Assembly: GCF_026212465.1 (NCBI RefSeq)
Contig: NC_080051.1
Span: 16,297,178-16,361,177 of the forward strand
Length of the DNA: 64,000 nucleotides
Reading direction: 5' to 3'
From: Amaranthus tricolor
Taxonomy: Eukaryota > Streptophyta > Magnoliopsida > Caryophyllales > Amaranthaceae
A program made the position numbers and the translations under genes. The notes beneath the pieces were generated by a model, which saw nothing but the letters and a program-made list of their open reading frames with translations, did not search any database and had not been told where the DNA came from. The stretch's first letter is position 1. Each line of letters starts with the position of its first letter. Of the stretch, positions 48,301 through 59,102 are shown in pieces.

Positions 48301-49630
48301 GCTGTTTTCTTTACTTTAAGGTTAATATTGTAAGTATGATATGATACCATCATACTCAGTAATTTTCGCTTATAAAATTAAGGTTCGAGGGTAGATAACA
48401 TACAAATTATATCTATACTCCCTCGTAAGAGAGGAAGTCAGGAATGTGAATCATGTCAAGAAAGTAATTAAAATCACCGAGTATGTATTATAAATCCCTG
48501 TGGTTTCCATCATAAGCAAAATAAAACATACCATATGAACCAAATATAAAATAATAAATACCTACTTAGAAACATAAGTAAAACTAAGGTGGAAAAAAAA
48601 TTAAATAAAATAAAACGGTATACTAAAGTGAGGATGAGAAAAGAGATTTTCAAAAGTCTAGAACTCGAATTTGGCGTCTCTAACTATTCCTATTTCTAGT
48701 CAGGTCCTCAGAGAAATGCAACTCGCGCAAGTTTATTTTAATTTGTTCCTCCCACGTTCTCTTGGGTGGTCTTTCTCGACTTCTCTTATCATCCACTATG
48801 ACGTTTTATATGCTTCTCAGGGGGCATCAACAATCTTTCTTTGCACATGCTCAAACCATCTCAACCTATTTCACACATATTCGCAAACAATAGGGCAACT
48901 TCTAACCTCTTCTAAACTCCTCATTCCTTATTCAAACCAATCTTGTGGGCCTACTCATTCACCTAAGCATTTACATCTCTACTACTTTCATCTTTTATTG
49001 ATAGGACTTCTTAACGGGCCAATATTTTATCTCATACAATAACGCAAGCCTAATTGCAACTCGATAGAATTACAATGAATACACTAAAATAAAGATACAA
49101 AGCTATTTATTATTATAATAGTAACTTGAATAACAAGATATTTTAATATGCACAAATCACCTCAATCTGGTTATGATTTAAATTACAAAACACAAAAAGA
49201 GATCGCATTTTTTCATTCTAAGTTTTCAAGCCACCCAATTCACTTCCCCTTTTGATTTTCAACCAAACAAGCTCATTAGTAGATAGTGCTCGACAAAATT
49301 AACCTAGATAGTTTCAAATAAAAAGTCAAATTAAATAGGTAATTTTGACAAAAAATATTTATTCTATGTAGTTTTGACAAAAAGTCAATATTTATAGAAG
49401 TATTTAACAATAAAACTTATTTAGGTAATTCTCACAAAAAGTTAATTTTTCTAGGTTTTTTTGTCATCATGTTTCTAAATAAAGGAAGTAATGGTCAATG
49501 AAGAAACTTGGTATTAAGCTACTAACTCAACATCATTAGTCGGTTATCAATTATTACAGACTTGTCTAATCTATTCTTTTAAACTGCAGTTGAGGAAGAA
49601 AACCATGGAAGGATGTTGCAATCTATTTAA
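45359..49630 (+). CDS. LTI65/RD29B/CAP160-like stress-responsive protein
   Basis: Proposed exons: 45359-45422, 45618-45836, 47105-47815, 49590-49630, all GT...AG. The phases agree, and the total is 1035 nt, 344 aa. Residues about 45-70 have the basic KVKEKVKKW helix, then HTPSWGVALED, as near the start of CAP160/LTI65 proteins. Residues about 95-250 are Ser/Lys/Glu-rich and low in complexity. The family signature VSVKEYLKTKLEPGEDERAL is at 255-274, shorter than RD29B, which repeats it. The tail VEEENHGRMLQSI is encoded by the last exon. Relatives are hydrophilic proteins induced by ABA, cold and drought, of unclear biochemical role. An alternative start at 45608 would skip exon 1, but TGTGCAG there looks like a splice acceptor. 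Confidence 0.82.
45837..47104 (+). other. Intron 2 of the LTI65-like gene
   Basis: 1268 bp, AT-rich. A GTCAGGGGCGGAGC phrase near 46276 resembles one end of a hAT-type repeat, but the other end was not found. A stretch at 46030-46230 contains an open minus-strand phrase (DDFDYLIAHAMSCTLEKD) of unknown origin. Confidence 0.6.
48213..48237. repeat. (GGGA)n microsatellite
   Basis: Six GGGA units in intron 3 of the LTI65-like gene. Confidence 0.95.
48660..49045 (-). pseudogene. RTE-type LINE C-terminal fragment in an intron
   Basis: Minus-strand translation gives, with stops, RNEEFREKLEVAPIV, then RLRWFEHVQRKIVDAP, and a final RDRN-like region. This is the conserved end of plant RTE LINE polyproteins (RWFGHVxRR...GRPRxTW...DRxxWR). 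Homologous pieces occur at 53150-53370 and 58031-58280. Confidence 0.7.
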
Positions 49631-49844
49631 AAGAAGACATTCTACTTCTCAATCTACTCCAAATGTTGAAAAAAAAGTTGTCCCCTAGAAAAAAAAATAT
49701 ACTAAATGTTCTAGAAAATATTTAACTATTAACTCTTAATTGTAATAATATAACAATAAATGACAATATTTTTTGTTTACGAAACAAATTTGCAAGAAAT
49801 AATACTCTTCCCTCATATTCTTGTCAATTAGACAAAATAGAAAA

Positions 49845-50208
49845 AAAAAAATTTTAATGTAGTTATCTTGAATTTTCAGTTTTTCTATGTGGTAGACAAA
49901 TTTTTTTTATTCAAGTGGTGACCTCGACCTTTCAATTTTTCCACATGATAAACAAAAGATAAATTTTTTGTTAAATTTATGTTATTTTTAACCAACGTAA
50001 TTATATTTTTTTTTAAAAAACAAATTTTATGATCACTCTAATTGACTACATATTTCGAAATCCAATTGAAATAAGTAGTTAATTGAATCACAAAAACTTA
50101 ACATTTTATCTACCACATGAAAAAATTAAAAGCTCAAGATCACCAAGAAATTTTTAAACAACATTTATAGAAAAGGCAAAAGTTCAAGTCACCACATGAA
50201 ATTAAAAA
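49845..50208. mobile_element. Long-TIR MITE of the CTACCACAT/GATCACC family
   Basis: The left arm (AATGTAGTTATCTTGAATTTT, then CTATGTGGTAGAC) pairs with the right arm (GTCTACCACATG-like, AAAAGTTCAAGTCACCACATG). Within each arm the motif occurs twice. Diverged relatives are at 42800-42910 and 43985-44400. No coding region. Confidence 0.6.
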
Positions 50209-50533
50209 AAAAAAAAAATGGATCGATTCCTTCACTACCTCACCCATCTTCAACAAGCTTTTCAAGATCAAAATGAACTAATTAGTAAGAACGCCCATGA
50301 AATAGAATATGACAATTTCCAACATAATAACTTTAGCGCCTCAGGATTGATGAGAAATGAGAGGTGCTCTAGGACTGAGAGAATAAAACCCTCGGCTGCT
50401 TTTGGAGTTTTAGTATAAAAACCGGGCGCCGAAAAACTAAAAGGTCTGTTTGATAGGTAGTAATAAACGGTGATAACGAGAATGAAAAACTAGTATAATT
50501 TTAGTTGAAAAATCTCTTAGCTATCTTGATAAT

Positions 50534-51485
50534 TAGAGATGGCAATGGGTCGGACTCGGCTTGAATTGTACATACTCCGATTTTGCTCCGGATAATAGTC
50601 AGAGCTTTTTTTTTCAGTCCACCTCCACTCGGAGTCGGATTATGCATTGTGATACCCCGGATTTAGCATGAAAAAGGATTGATAGACCACTCATATTAAT
50701 AAGGTGCATCTTCTTTTCATGAGAGCCCATTTACTAAGAACTCCACAGTTAAGCGTGCTAGGTGGGAAGCAATCTTAGGATGGGTGACCTCTTGGAAAGT
50801 TTTCTTGGGCGCGCACGAGTGAGACCAAAGTGCGTTGAAAAGACTTGTGTTGGTCTGTGAGGCCAGTCTACAGTCTACATGAGTAGTCACCGACGGTCCG
50901 AGGGGCCGGAGTGTTACATGCATACTCCTAGTTCGACTCGGACTTTCGGACTTCCAACGGAGTCGGATGTGGGGTCGGATTAATATCAAACTTTATCATT
51001 GTGATATTGTACTAATGGTTTTAAAGCATACAAAATTAACAAAATATTTTTTTCAATACAATTTAACAAAGAAATATGTATTTTGAATTTAAGTTTAACA
51101 AGAGAAATAGTCCTTCTATCACAATTTAACTAATTTTTCTCGCATTTTGATTTGTCGATTCTATTTCTCTTGATCTGATTTTTCGTATTTTGATTGATTA
51201 ATCTACTATTAGTATTAGAGAGAGCTTGAATTAGTCACGTCTAGAGTTTTAAAGGAAACAAAATATTGGAGTAAAAGTCAAATTCAAAGTCAAATTCCTT
51301 CGGAGTCGGAGTCGGGTCGGAGTGTCGGATTTTTAATAAGGTCCAACTCCGGTCAGTCTCTAACTCGGACTCAGATCGTAAAGTCGGATTCGGAGTCGGA
51401 TACCTTTTACCTCAGAATTGAATCAGATTATTTTCCTCGGATTGAGTCGGACTAGGGTCGAATTTGGACTGAATTGTCATCCATA
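50534..51485. mobile_element. Non-autonomous hAT element, 952 bp, hosting a Cassandra LTR
   Basis: Starts TAGAGATGGCAATGG and ends ATTGTCATCCATA (reverse complement TATGGATGACAAT), imperfect inverted repeats. Target duplication TTGATAAT (50526-50533) versus TTGATGAT (51486-51493), one mismatch. Subterminal zones are packed with GGAGTCGGA/ACTCCGA motifs. The interior is AT-rich and noncoding, and carries the nested element 50648-50918. Confidence 0.88.
50648..50918 (+). mobile_element. Cassandra TRIM solo LTR with 5S rRNA-derived segment, TSD TGCAT
   Basis: Begins TGTGATACCCCGG and ends CCGGAGTGTTACA, flanked by perfect TGCAT (50643-50647 and 50919-50923). Positions about 50728-50801 match plant 5S rRNA: AGAACTCC, AGTTAAGCGTGCTAGG (the A-box region) and TTAGGATGGGTGACCTC (the C-box region). 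A 5S-like promoter within a short LTR is the hallmark of Cassandra terminal-repeat retrotransposons in miniature. Only one LTR remains, a recombination product. It is not a functional 5S gene because both ends diverge from 5S. Confidence 0.95.
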
Positions 51486-52194
51486 TTGATGATCATGCTT
51501 TTCCAACTCCAATTATCTCATTTTCTTCATAAAGTTCATTCCAATGCATTACCATTGGAAGAGGTGTGGTATTAGGTGGTAATGGAAATTTATAAAAAAA
51601 AAAAAAAAACTTTTTTGTGATCAAAGTTTCATTAATTACTATGAGAATTACATGAAACTTTTGATGAAATTTTACACTATAAATCATTCCCATCTACTCA
51701 ATTTGGTACCACTAACCAAACGGGCCGAAAGAGTAAGAGCAGGTCCTTGGGAGTGACTATTTCGTATTGAGACCAATAGCCGAATTCGTCCAATTATATT
51801 TTTTTACAATATGCGATCAGTATTTGATCTATTTAAGTTCATAATTTATACCTTTAAGGTCAAAATTGATTTCCTTTATAAGTTATAACTGATTATTTAA
51901 TTGATCATATATATAACTGATCACTTTAAGATTTGAATTGATCACTTTAAAGTCAAAATTAAAGACTTTAAAAAACTTGTTGTAAGCAATATTTGATTAC
52001 TTTAATGTCAAAATTAATTATTTTTTCAAGTTTTTCAAAAATGTCTATTAAGCTCTCTTTTCTCATCATGTCTTATCACCTTAGTTTTATTTCTAATTGT
52101 ATTAAGTAAGAGTTATTAGTTTTTAAAAGAAAGCCTCAATTAAAAAACTTATTGTAATGTTATTCTTTTTATAGTTAGATTTCTTTTATCTTTT
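51486..52194. other. AT-rich DNA, no gene seen
   Basis: The region 51840-52030 has repeated TGATCACTTTAA-like phrases. No coding region, TIR or LTR was recognised. Confidence 0.5.
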
Positions 52195-53375
52195 ACTGAA
52201 AAGAACCAATTCGTAATAAGGGAGAACCAATGTGGTTTATGCCTAGCAGATCTTCTATTGTAACTATTTATGTTCTAAGGAGGTTGATGAAGAAGTATAG
52301 AGAGAAAAATAATTCGCATATGGTGTTTATTGAGCTCGAGAAGGCGCATGATAGCATACATTATAACATCATTTGGGATAGCCTAGAGGCCAAGGTATTT
52401 CTCGTACATATATTGAGCTAATAAAGAACATATATGATGGAGCCATGACCAACATCCAAACACCATTAAGGACGACAGAGCATTTCTCAGTAAAGCTAGG
52501 TCTTCATCAAGGATCGACACTAAGTCCGTTCATTTTCGCCACCATTATTGTTGAGCTCTTTAAATCTATCTGGGAAATAGTGTTGTGGTGCATGCCTTTT
52601 GCGGACGATATTGTACTTGTAGCAGAAGCTAGCGAGGAAGCTAACACAAAATTTGAGGAGTAGAGATCAGTCTTAGAAAGCAAAGGGTTGCGTATAAGTC
52701 GTACTAAACAGAATGTTTAAAATGCAATTTTAGTGGGCTAAAGCAAGGAAAATACCATGTGGTGATCATCGATTAAGATAATGTAATCGCTTGTACGAAG
52801 AAGTTTAAATATATAGGATCTTTAATTCAAAGCAGTGGGGAGATCAACAAAGATGTAACCCATCAGATTCAAGAAGGTTCGCATAGGGAGTGCGACTTTT
52901 TGGGTGTTGTGTGATAAGAAGTTTCCAACTAGCTGAACTTAAAGGTAAACTCTACCAAGTTGAAATCATGTATGCCTTTCTATATGGGACGGAATGTTTG
53001 CCCCTTAAGAACTCTTTAGAACAAAACATGTATGAAGTAGAGATAATTACGTTGAGGTGGATGTGCGTAATTACGAGGATGGACTGGATTAAGAATAAGG
53101 ATGTAAGAGAGAAGTTAGGGGTTACCCCATTATCGGAAAAGATGAAAACATGTTGAGGTGGCTTGGACATGTAAAGAGAAAGACTGTCGACACACATGTG
53201 AGGATGGTGGAAATCCTCCTAGTAGGGGATAAGAGAAGTCAAGTTAGACATAAGAGAACATGGAAGGAGAAATTAAAAATCGACTTGTGTGAGCGGCACC
53301 TCTCTGAGGACATATCGAGGGACAAGAGCAGTTGTTGACGTCAAATCCGTGTCCAAGACTTTTAATAGTCCTCTT
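52195..53375 (+). pseudogene. RTE-type LINE, reverse transcriptase and C-terminal part, degenerate
   Basis: Frames in order: MPSRSSIVTIYVLRRLMKKYREK, then VFIELEKAHDSIHYNIIWDSLE (the usual DLEKAYDRV motif altered), IKNIYDGAMTNIQT, KLGLHQGSTLSPFIFA, CMPFADDIVLVAEASEEAN (FADD catalytic box intact), SKGLRISRTK, FKYIGSLIQSSGEI, then RWLGHVKRKTVD and KRTWKEKLKIDL. The endonuclease half is absent, giving the 5' truncation usual for LINE insertions. Several stops and frameshifts are present. A T-rich tract follows at 53390-53440. Confidence 0.85.
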
Positions 53376-53704
53376 TATGTTCTTTGTAGCTTTTTTTTTA
53401 CTTTCTTTTTATTTTATTTTTAACTTTTTACTTTACTTTATTTTCTTGTATGGCCCACTCCTAGTTTAGCTTTTTTGTGTTTTGAAGGCAACTTCTCCCA
53501 TGGGTTTTTGGTGATATTCATACTTTTACTTGCAGGGCTCTCTTTAATAGGGGGTCTAACTGTTTGCGCTTTTTCCTCATATCTTATCCCTTAAAGGATA
53601 CGAAATGGTATTTCTACTACTTCTTCTCCCATAACTCTCACGATGTGCATCATACTTGGTTAATGACCATGACCATGACCATGACCATGATCATGACCAT
53701 GACC
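53376..53704 (+). mobile_element. Probable 3' UTR and ATGACC tail of the RTE LINE
   Basis: Noncoding sequence after the LINE coding remnant that ends in seven ATGACC-like hexamers (53663-53704). RTE-clade LINEs typically end in short tandem repeats rather than poly(A), so this is the likely 3' terminus. Confidence 0.55.
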
Positions 53705-54262
53705 AAAAAGAAATTGTTAGAATGTACTTTAGGGGAAAACACAAGTATGTATAGAAGATACTGAGATCTTATAGTAGTGATCCAAGGTTCGAAGAGTGGT
53801 CCCAAAGGCGTAGATTATACTATTTGTAGCTGAACCTCAATAACAGTTTCTTGTGTTTTGTCCAATATATTTTTTCCTTATTTTATTTCTGCACTCAAAT
53901 CTACCGCTGATAGAGGACTTTTAAAACAGGGTTTAAACCTTTGAAATGCATTTCATAAGAAATATTAAAAACTAGACAACTCTCTAATCATGCCTCCTAT
54001 AGATAGTTTTTAGTCTCCTATTTGAACCTTCAAATTGTATGTTATATAATTATGTATATGCATTACAACTTTTATTATGATTCAAAATTTATTAAAATTT
54101 GGTTTTTATTTTACAAGACTAATTAAATTAATAGTTGTTATAAAATTTAGATTTTGCATGTAATTAGTTTTAAACAACAATTAAGTTGGAGCATGCAACT
54201 TGCAAAGTTAGAATTCAAATTGTATCTTAGTTAACTTATTTTAGTCTAAGCATTGGCAATTA
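53705..54262. other. No gene seen
   Basis: AT-rich sequence between the LINE tail and the Stowaway MITE. Confidence 0.5.
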
Positions 54263-54513
54263 CTTCCTCTGTTTCAAATTAATTGCAACATTAGCAAATT
54301 TGCATGATTCACTTATTATCTTTAATTTGTAATTAATTCTTAATTTATAAGTTAAAACATAGCAAGTGGGATCTTATTTGATTTGTCTCAAAGCAAAGAT
54401 TAAATGTCAAAATTATTATTTTTATTATACATAATTAGAGATATCAAGGATTGAATTAGTGCATTGGACTATGTGAAAATGCAAACATTACAAGTTAGTT
54501 GGAATGGAGGAAG
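54263..54513. mobile_element. Stowaway MITE, 251 bp, TA TSD
   Basis: CTTCCTCTGTTTCAAATTA at the left pairs with TTGGAATGGAGGAAG at the right. TA duplicates lie at 54261-54262 and 54514-54515. The CTTCCTCCGTTTCA-like termini and TA target identify a Tc1/mariner-derived Stowaway element. Confidence 0.9.
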
Positions 54514-54615
54514 TATATTGTACGTGATTCTTAGAATTTTTTATTTTTTTTATGGATCTTAAGATTCTCTTATAGATGTAGAAATAGAATTTCTATATAT
54601 TAGGCAATTATAGAA

Positions 54616-55880
54616 GGGATATTCTACATAGTAGGCACGAACTATTGCAAAAGACCAATGGTAGCAATTCTAAAAAACGTTTCCGCAAAATAGCACTTTA
54701 CTTTTGAACATTGTGCTACAGTAACATTATGAAGGAAAAACATTTATCTTTCCGTTAAGTTGTAAAATTATCATTTTACCCTTCCTCTTCCATTCATCTT
54801 CTTCTTCCTCAACTACTCAAGTCATAAAGATTGCATCACTTATCAGTAATTGTGAGCAAGTTTCTCAAAAATCATTTAGGATGCTCATGGAGTTTTACAC
54901 TAAGGGCATTTAGGATGCTCATGGTAGGTTGCCCATTGTAGGGCATCTTCAACTAGTTGTTCAACAACATTGATCTCTTTCTTCTCAGCGAATGATCCAA
55001 TCACCATAGTGTAAATTGATGCATTAAAGGAATACCCTTTTCACCCATTTGTTCAAATTGCTCAATAACCTTCTCTGATTGACTTAATTTCCCTAAACCC
55101 TCAAGCCAAACACCATAAACCCTAGATAAAGCTTATGCATCTTCTAACTTTTTACTACCTTCAAATTCACTAAAAATTTCTAGAACTTTCTAATAATTAC
55201 CCACTTTTTTATAAGCTTTCATGACCAAAACATAACCATCAGATCCAAAACAACCTCATTTAACTTCATTCTTTCAAATAAATCAATTGTTAAGCTATAC
55301 ATGTGAAGCTTATTATAGCTTCTTAATGCAGATTCATACCCAAAACCAACAATTTCTTTATCAATTTCAAGGCTTTCTAAGAACAAATCAACAATCTAAA
55401 CTTTCTATGTTTAATGCAAGTACTAACAATTTTAGCACAAAATACTTTATCGGGAAAAATTTGGCAAATTTGGTTCTTCTTTTAGAACAGGATAAGGGTA
55501 AGTTGAGGAATGAACTATGATGAACGTGGTGGGCCACGGAGGAGAGAAAAGGGTTTGAAAAGCCTTGAATTTGGTGAATTTGGTGAATTATGAAGTCGGT
55601 ATATAATATTTGAAGGTGAAATGCCTGAAGAAGCGGAAATTGCCATTACAGAAGAAGATGGATGAATCTTTATATGAATTGAGAAGGAGAAGAAGAAGAT
55701 GAATGGAAGAGGATGGGTAAAATGATAATTTCACACCATAACGAAAAAATAAATGTTTTTTCTTCATAATATTACTGTAGCTTAATGTTCAAAAGTAGAG
55801 TTTTATTTTGTGAAATTTTTTTAAGAATTGCTATTATTGGTTTTTTTGCAATAGTTCATGCCTACCATGTAGAATATCCT
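54616..55880. mobile_element. Pack-MULE-like element A with long TIRs, 9-bp TSD
   Basis: Long terminal inverted repeats (54616-54815 and about 55660-55880) share GATATTCTACATAGTAGGCA-type ends, AACTATTGCAAAA, and the motif ACTTTTGAACATT. The target duplication is ATTATAGAA (54607-54615) versus ATTATAAAA (55881-55889), one mismatch; 9 bp is the Mutator signature. The interior (about 54900-55560, minus) is a decayed PPR-gene fragment, so the element looks like a gene-capturing Pack-MULE. A sister element is at 59103-60377. Confidence 0.88.
54930..55500 (-). pseudogene. Captured PPR (pentatricopeptide-repeat) gene fragment
   Basis: Allowing several frameshifts, the minus strand reads as consecutive pieces in PPR style: SYNKLHMYSLTIDLFERM, then GYVLVMKAYKKVGNYQKVLEI, FSEFEGSKKLEDA, RVYGVWLEGLGKLSQSEKV, IEQFEQMGEKGIP, and MVIGSFAEKKEINVVEQL. 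These show the helical-pair spacing of about 35 residues and the ERM/EQM...GI(P) phrasing of PPR repeats. Stops and indels rule out function. The donor gene is not in this window. Confidence 0.65.
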
Positions 55881-55889
55881 ATTATAAAA

Positions 55890-56065
55890 CACTTAAAACA
55901 TACTTTGTCGTTGTTATTTTTTCACAAAATTCTTCTAGTTAGTGGAAATGTACTTAATGGGAAATCTATGATAATGTATCTTTATTATTGTTATCTTGCT
56001 TAAAAGAAAGGAGCATAAAAATGTCTCTTTCTTAGAACAAATGATCTTCAACTTTAAACTCCTTA
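55890..56065. other. No gene seen
   Basis: AT-rich sequence to the right of the MULE. Confidence 0.4.
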
Positions 56066-56445
56066 GGGCTTGTTTGGATTAATTGTAGTATTTAAAGGGG
56101 TAAATAAAAATTAAATTAGAAAAACAAAGTTAGTTAGATAGAAGATTAAAGGAATTTGATTGTTAAAGAGGTGAAAAATTGGTTTTAAAGTGATGAAACG
56201 TGGATAAAATAACAATTAGTTCTCTCATATTGGGGTATAAATTTTACAAGGGAAGGATGGTGGAATACTTTACTCCAAATGAGGGAAATCATCATCCCTT
56301 TTTATTTATCTCTTTTAGTTTACTCTCATTCTATATTGTTCACAATTATTTCAATTACTTTCTTTACACCTTTAATTACCTTTATTCCATTAGTTTGATT
56401 TTTTTTTTATCCTGTTAAACATTTACATTCAATCCAAATGAGCTC
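56066..56445. mobile_element. Tourist-like MITE, 380 bp
   Basis: Ends GGGCTTGTTTGGATT and, reverse-complemented, GAGCTCATTTGGATT. The flanks TTA (56063-56065) and GTA (56446-56448) fit a once-identical 3-bp PIF/Harbinger target duplication. No ORF of note. Confidence 0.7.
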
Positions 56446-56984
56446 GTAAAGTTGCTGTGTTTGCGTATATAACATAGACCTTTAGCACCTACCATCTTTA
56501 CTCTAATACCATAACCCACTTGTGTTTTTTTTTTGAAATAAATACCCCACTTTAAAAGTGTGACCTTGTTATTGGTTATTTGATTGGATTTCTTGTTCAT
56601 TAAGACTAACCCTTGGTGCTTAATGGCTAAATATCAATTTTTTCTCGGTTATTTCGTATCAATTGATATATAGATAGAATTGACGTACGTGTTCTCTCTA
56701 ATCTTGCCGATAGAAATTTATTTACTTTTCATGGGGCTCAATTCATGCATGGGTGCTAAAGGTACTGCCTGATATTGCACGCATGGAATTATTCATGACA
56801 TTATTTAGGGAAGAACACTCGGGCTTGCTTAGACTATATAAAAGACGTTTAATTAAAATCATTCTAATATTAAATTGTTTAGCATAAAACACAATTTTAT
56901 GACAAACTAGTTGATTAAAAACATATACATACTGAGATAAATGATATTTAATAATTCTTTAGTATTTGACTTTTTAGTCATCGT
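56446..56984. other. No gene seen
   Basis: AT-rich sequence. No element ends were found. Confidence 0.4.
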
Positions 56985-57210
56985 CATCATTATTATTATC
57001 ATACCCAGTGTATCCCGACATAAAAAACTATAATCAGGATTTGGAGAGGGAAGAAAGGCGGCAACTCATATTTATAAAGGAGATCCTGGCCAAAGAGTCC
57101 CTCAACTTGAGAAAGAGTTTGAGAAGTTTCAGCAATGAATAGGATCGAGTGAAGCTGAAGTTAACTCTGCAAGCCTGCATCTGATAACACAAGCGTGACC
57201 CCTTAACATA
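56985..57210 (-). mobile_element. RTE LINE 3' UTR fragment (minus)
   Basis: Starts with a TCATCATTATTATTATCA tail and CCCAGTGTATCCCGA, wording comparable to the 3' end of the minus-strand RTE piece at 57690. No coding part remains. Confidence 0.45.
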
Positions 57211-57279
57211 AAATAAACATAAATAAAGATAAATAAAATTCATATAAATAAAATAAAACAAAGTAAAAATAACAACAAT

Positions 57280-57280
57280 G

Positions 57281-57312
<32 letters not shown>

Positions 57313-57332
57313 AATAATAATAATAATAATAA
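57280..57332. repeat. (CAA)n(TAA)n microsatellite
   Basis: Adjoining CAA and TAA trinucleotide runs. Confidence 0.95.
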
Positions 57333-57689
57333 TGAAAATTTGCTCAAAATAATTCCAATTATCATCCGTTGGCCAAAATTAATCCCAACTATCAATTATA
57401 TTTTAATAATCCCAAATATTGTCATAATTTGTTGACAACATAGCCCCCTGTTATCGGCTGCATTACTCCTCCATTGATGAACCCTAAATCCCCAAAAATC
57501 AAATTGAAACTTATCCTCCAAAATCTTCATATTCTTGTAAACTATAATATTAATCCCCCAAAACTAATGAATTCAGCTTGTTTTTCTAAGTTTTCAAACC
57601 CCAACCCCAACTTTTAACTTCCATTTCCCACAAGTGCACTCTTCTTTTTTGCATGTTATTTATTTTTAAAGATGTTGACCATCAGAATA

Positions 57690-58560
57690 CTATTTCATCA
57701 TCATTATACCCAATATCCCGCTCAAAGGCAGGGTCTGGATGAAGGAAGGTGACGAACAATCCAAAACTGTACTCTCTTTAAAGGAAGACTAGAGGAAAGT
57801 TGTCTATTTTACCCCCCAAAAGAAAGAGCCCTGCACAAGAGGAAATGAGTGACGACTGACAATTTATCTAAAGAGTAAAAACTACTAGTTAAAAAAATAC
57901 ATGAAAAATAAATAAATAAATAAATAAATAGAAATAAAATAAAATAATAAAAAATGAGTAGGTAAAAAAACAAAAGAGAGCGAGAAAGAAGCAACTAGAC
58001 ACTAGGGCAAGAAGGTAATTAAATAACCTATTAGTAATCCAAAACATGGATTTGACGTTTCCAACTATTCCTATCCCTAGTCAGGTTCTCGGAGAGGCGC
58101 ATCTCACTCAAGTCGTTCTTAATTTTCAATACCCACGTTTTCTTAGGTCTTCCTTGACTTCTTTTACCCTTTACTATGATGCTTTTTATCAATCTAACGG
58201 GAGATTCGATTGTCTTTCTTTGCACGGCTTATACGCAACCCTTAATCTTCTAAAACTGCCTTCCATTCTTCTAGTTTAGCATTAGCCTCTTCACTAGTTT
58301 CTTCGACCAACACTATATTGTCCACGAATAACATGCACTATGGCACAATTTTCCAGATAGACTTTGAGAGCTCATCTAAGATGATTGCCAAAAGGAAAAA
58401 GGCTTAGTGCCGATCACTGATGCAAGCCTACTCCAACTGGAAAAGACTTTATATTCCCAACGGGTGTTTGTATGTTAGTTGATGCTCCATTATCCATATC
58501 TCGTATTGCTTCAATATGGCTCTGCGAGATTCCCTTAGTCTCTAAGCTCTCCCATTGTTT
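57690..58560 (-). pseudogene. RTE-type LINE, RT end and C-terminus, degenerate (minus)
   Basis: Minus strand from about 58440: GLHQ-stop-SALSL (normally GLHQGSALSP), then CMLFVDNIVLVEETSEEAN, where the FADD box has become FVDN, and EWKAVLED. A deletion follows, then the frame 58225-58031 with QRKTIESPVRLIKSI, KRSQGRPKKTW and LTRDRNSWKRQIHVLDY. A 3' UTR follows, ending near 57690 in an ATGATGATG-type tail. About 300 bp of the usual connecting region is missing. Confidence 0.8.
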
Positions 58561-59093
58561 TTGGGGAAATCATTTTCAAATTTACAGAAGGATGGAATTT
58601 TCATCTATACATTAAATCAAAATCCTTTTTTTCATTAGTAGTGAACTAATAATCAATCGATAAGTCATGACTACAAACAAGAGGACGATCAATAATTCGT
58701 GACTACAAACAAGAGGATAATCAATACCTTCAGGCCCTCAACATGCGGTGGTGGCCAACACCGTCGGGCCCAAAAAAACGAGGAGGTAGTCAACACTACC
58801 AAACCCTCAAATGCCAGGAGTCAATGGAAAGGGCATATTACATCCGATGGCAACATGGGGACAAAACTCAACACAAGAAGCCAAAGGAGGGAATGGTAAA
58901 TAGGGTTATCAAAAAAAACTCAAGTTCGAAAATGGAGAGGGCTTCGGAAAAACACCAAATTCTTCCAGTAATCACCAACACCCCATGACAACATAGAGAC
59001 AACAACTAACTTCAAAGAACTTGTTGATGTAGATATCGTATTTTCTGGTGATGAGGAAATCGACGATATTTATTTTATAGTGATTCAGATGAA
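58561..59093. other. No confirmed gene
   Basis: Short imperfect tandem phrases (TGACTACAAACAAGAGGA twice near 58668-58720). The frames at 58699-58988 are not recognised. Confidence 0.4.
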
Positions 59094-59102
59094 AAAAATT
59101 AA

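Noticed and set aside
50728..50801. 5S rRNA gene
   Set aside because: Only the promoter-containing middle and 3' part match, inside a Cassandra LTR with LTR ends and a TSD.
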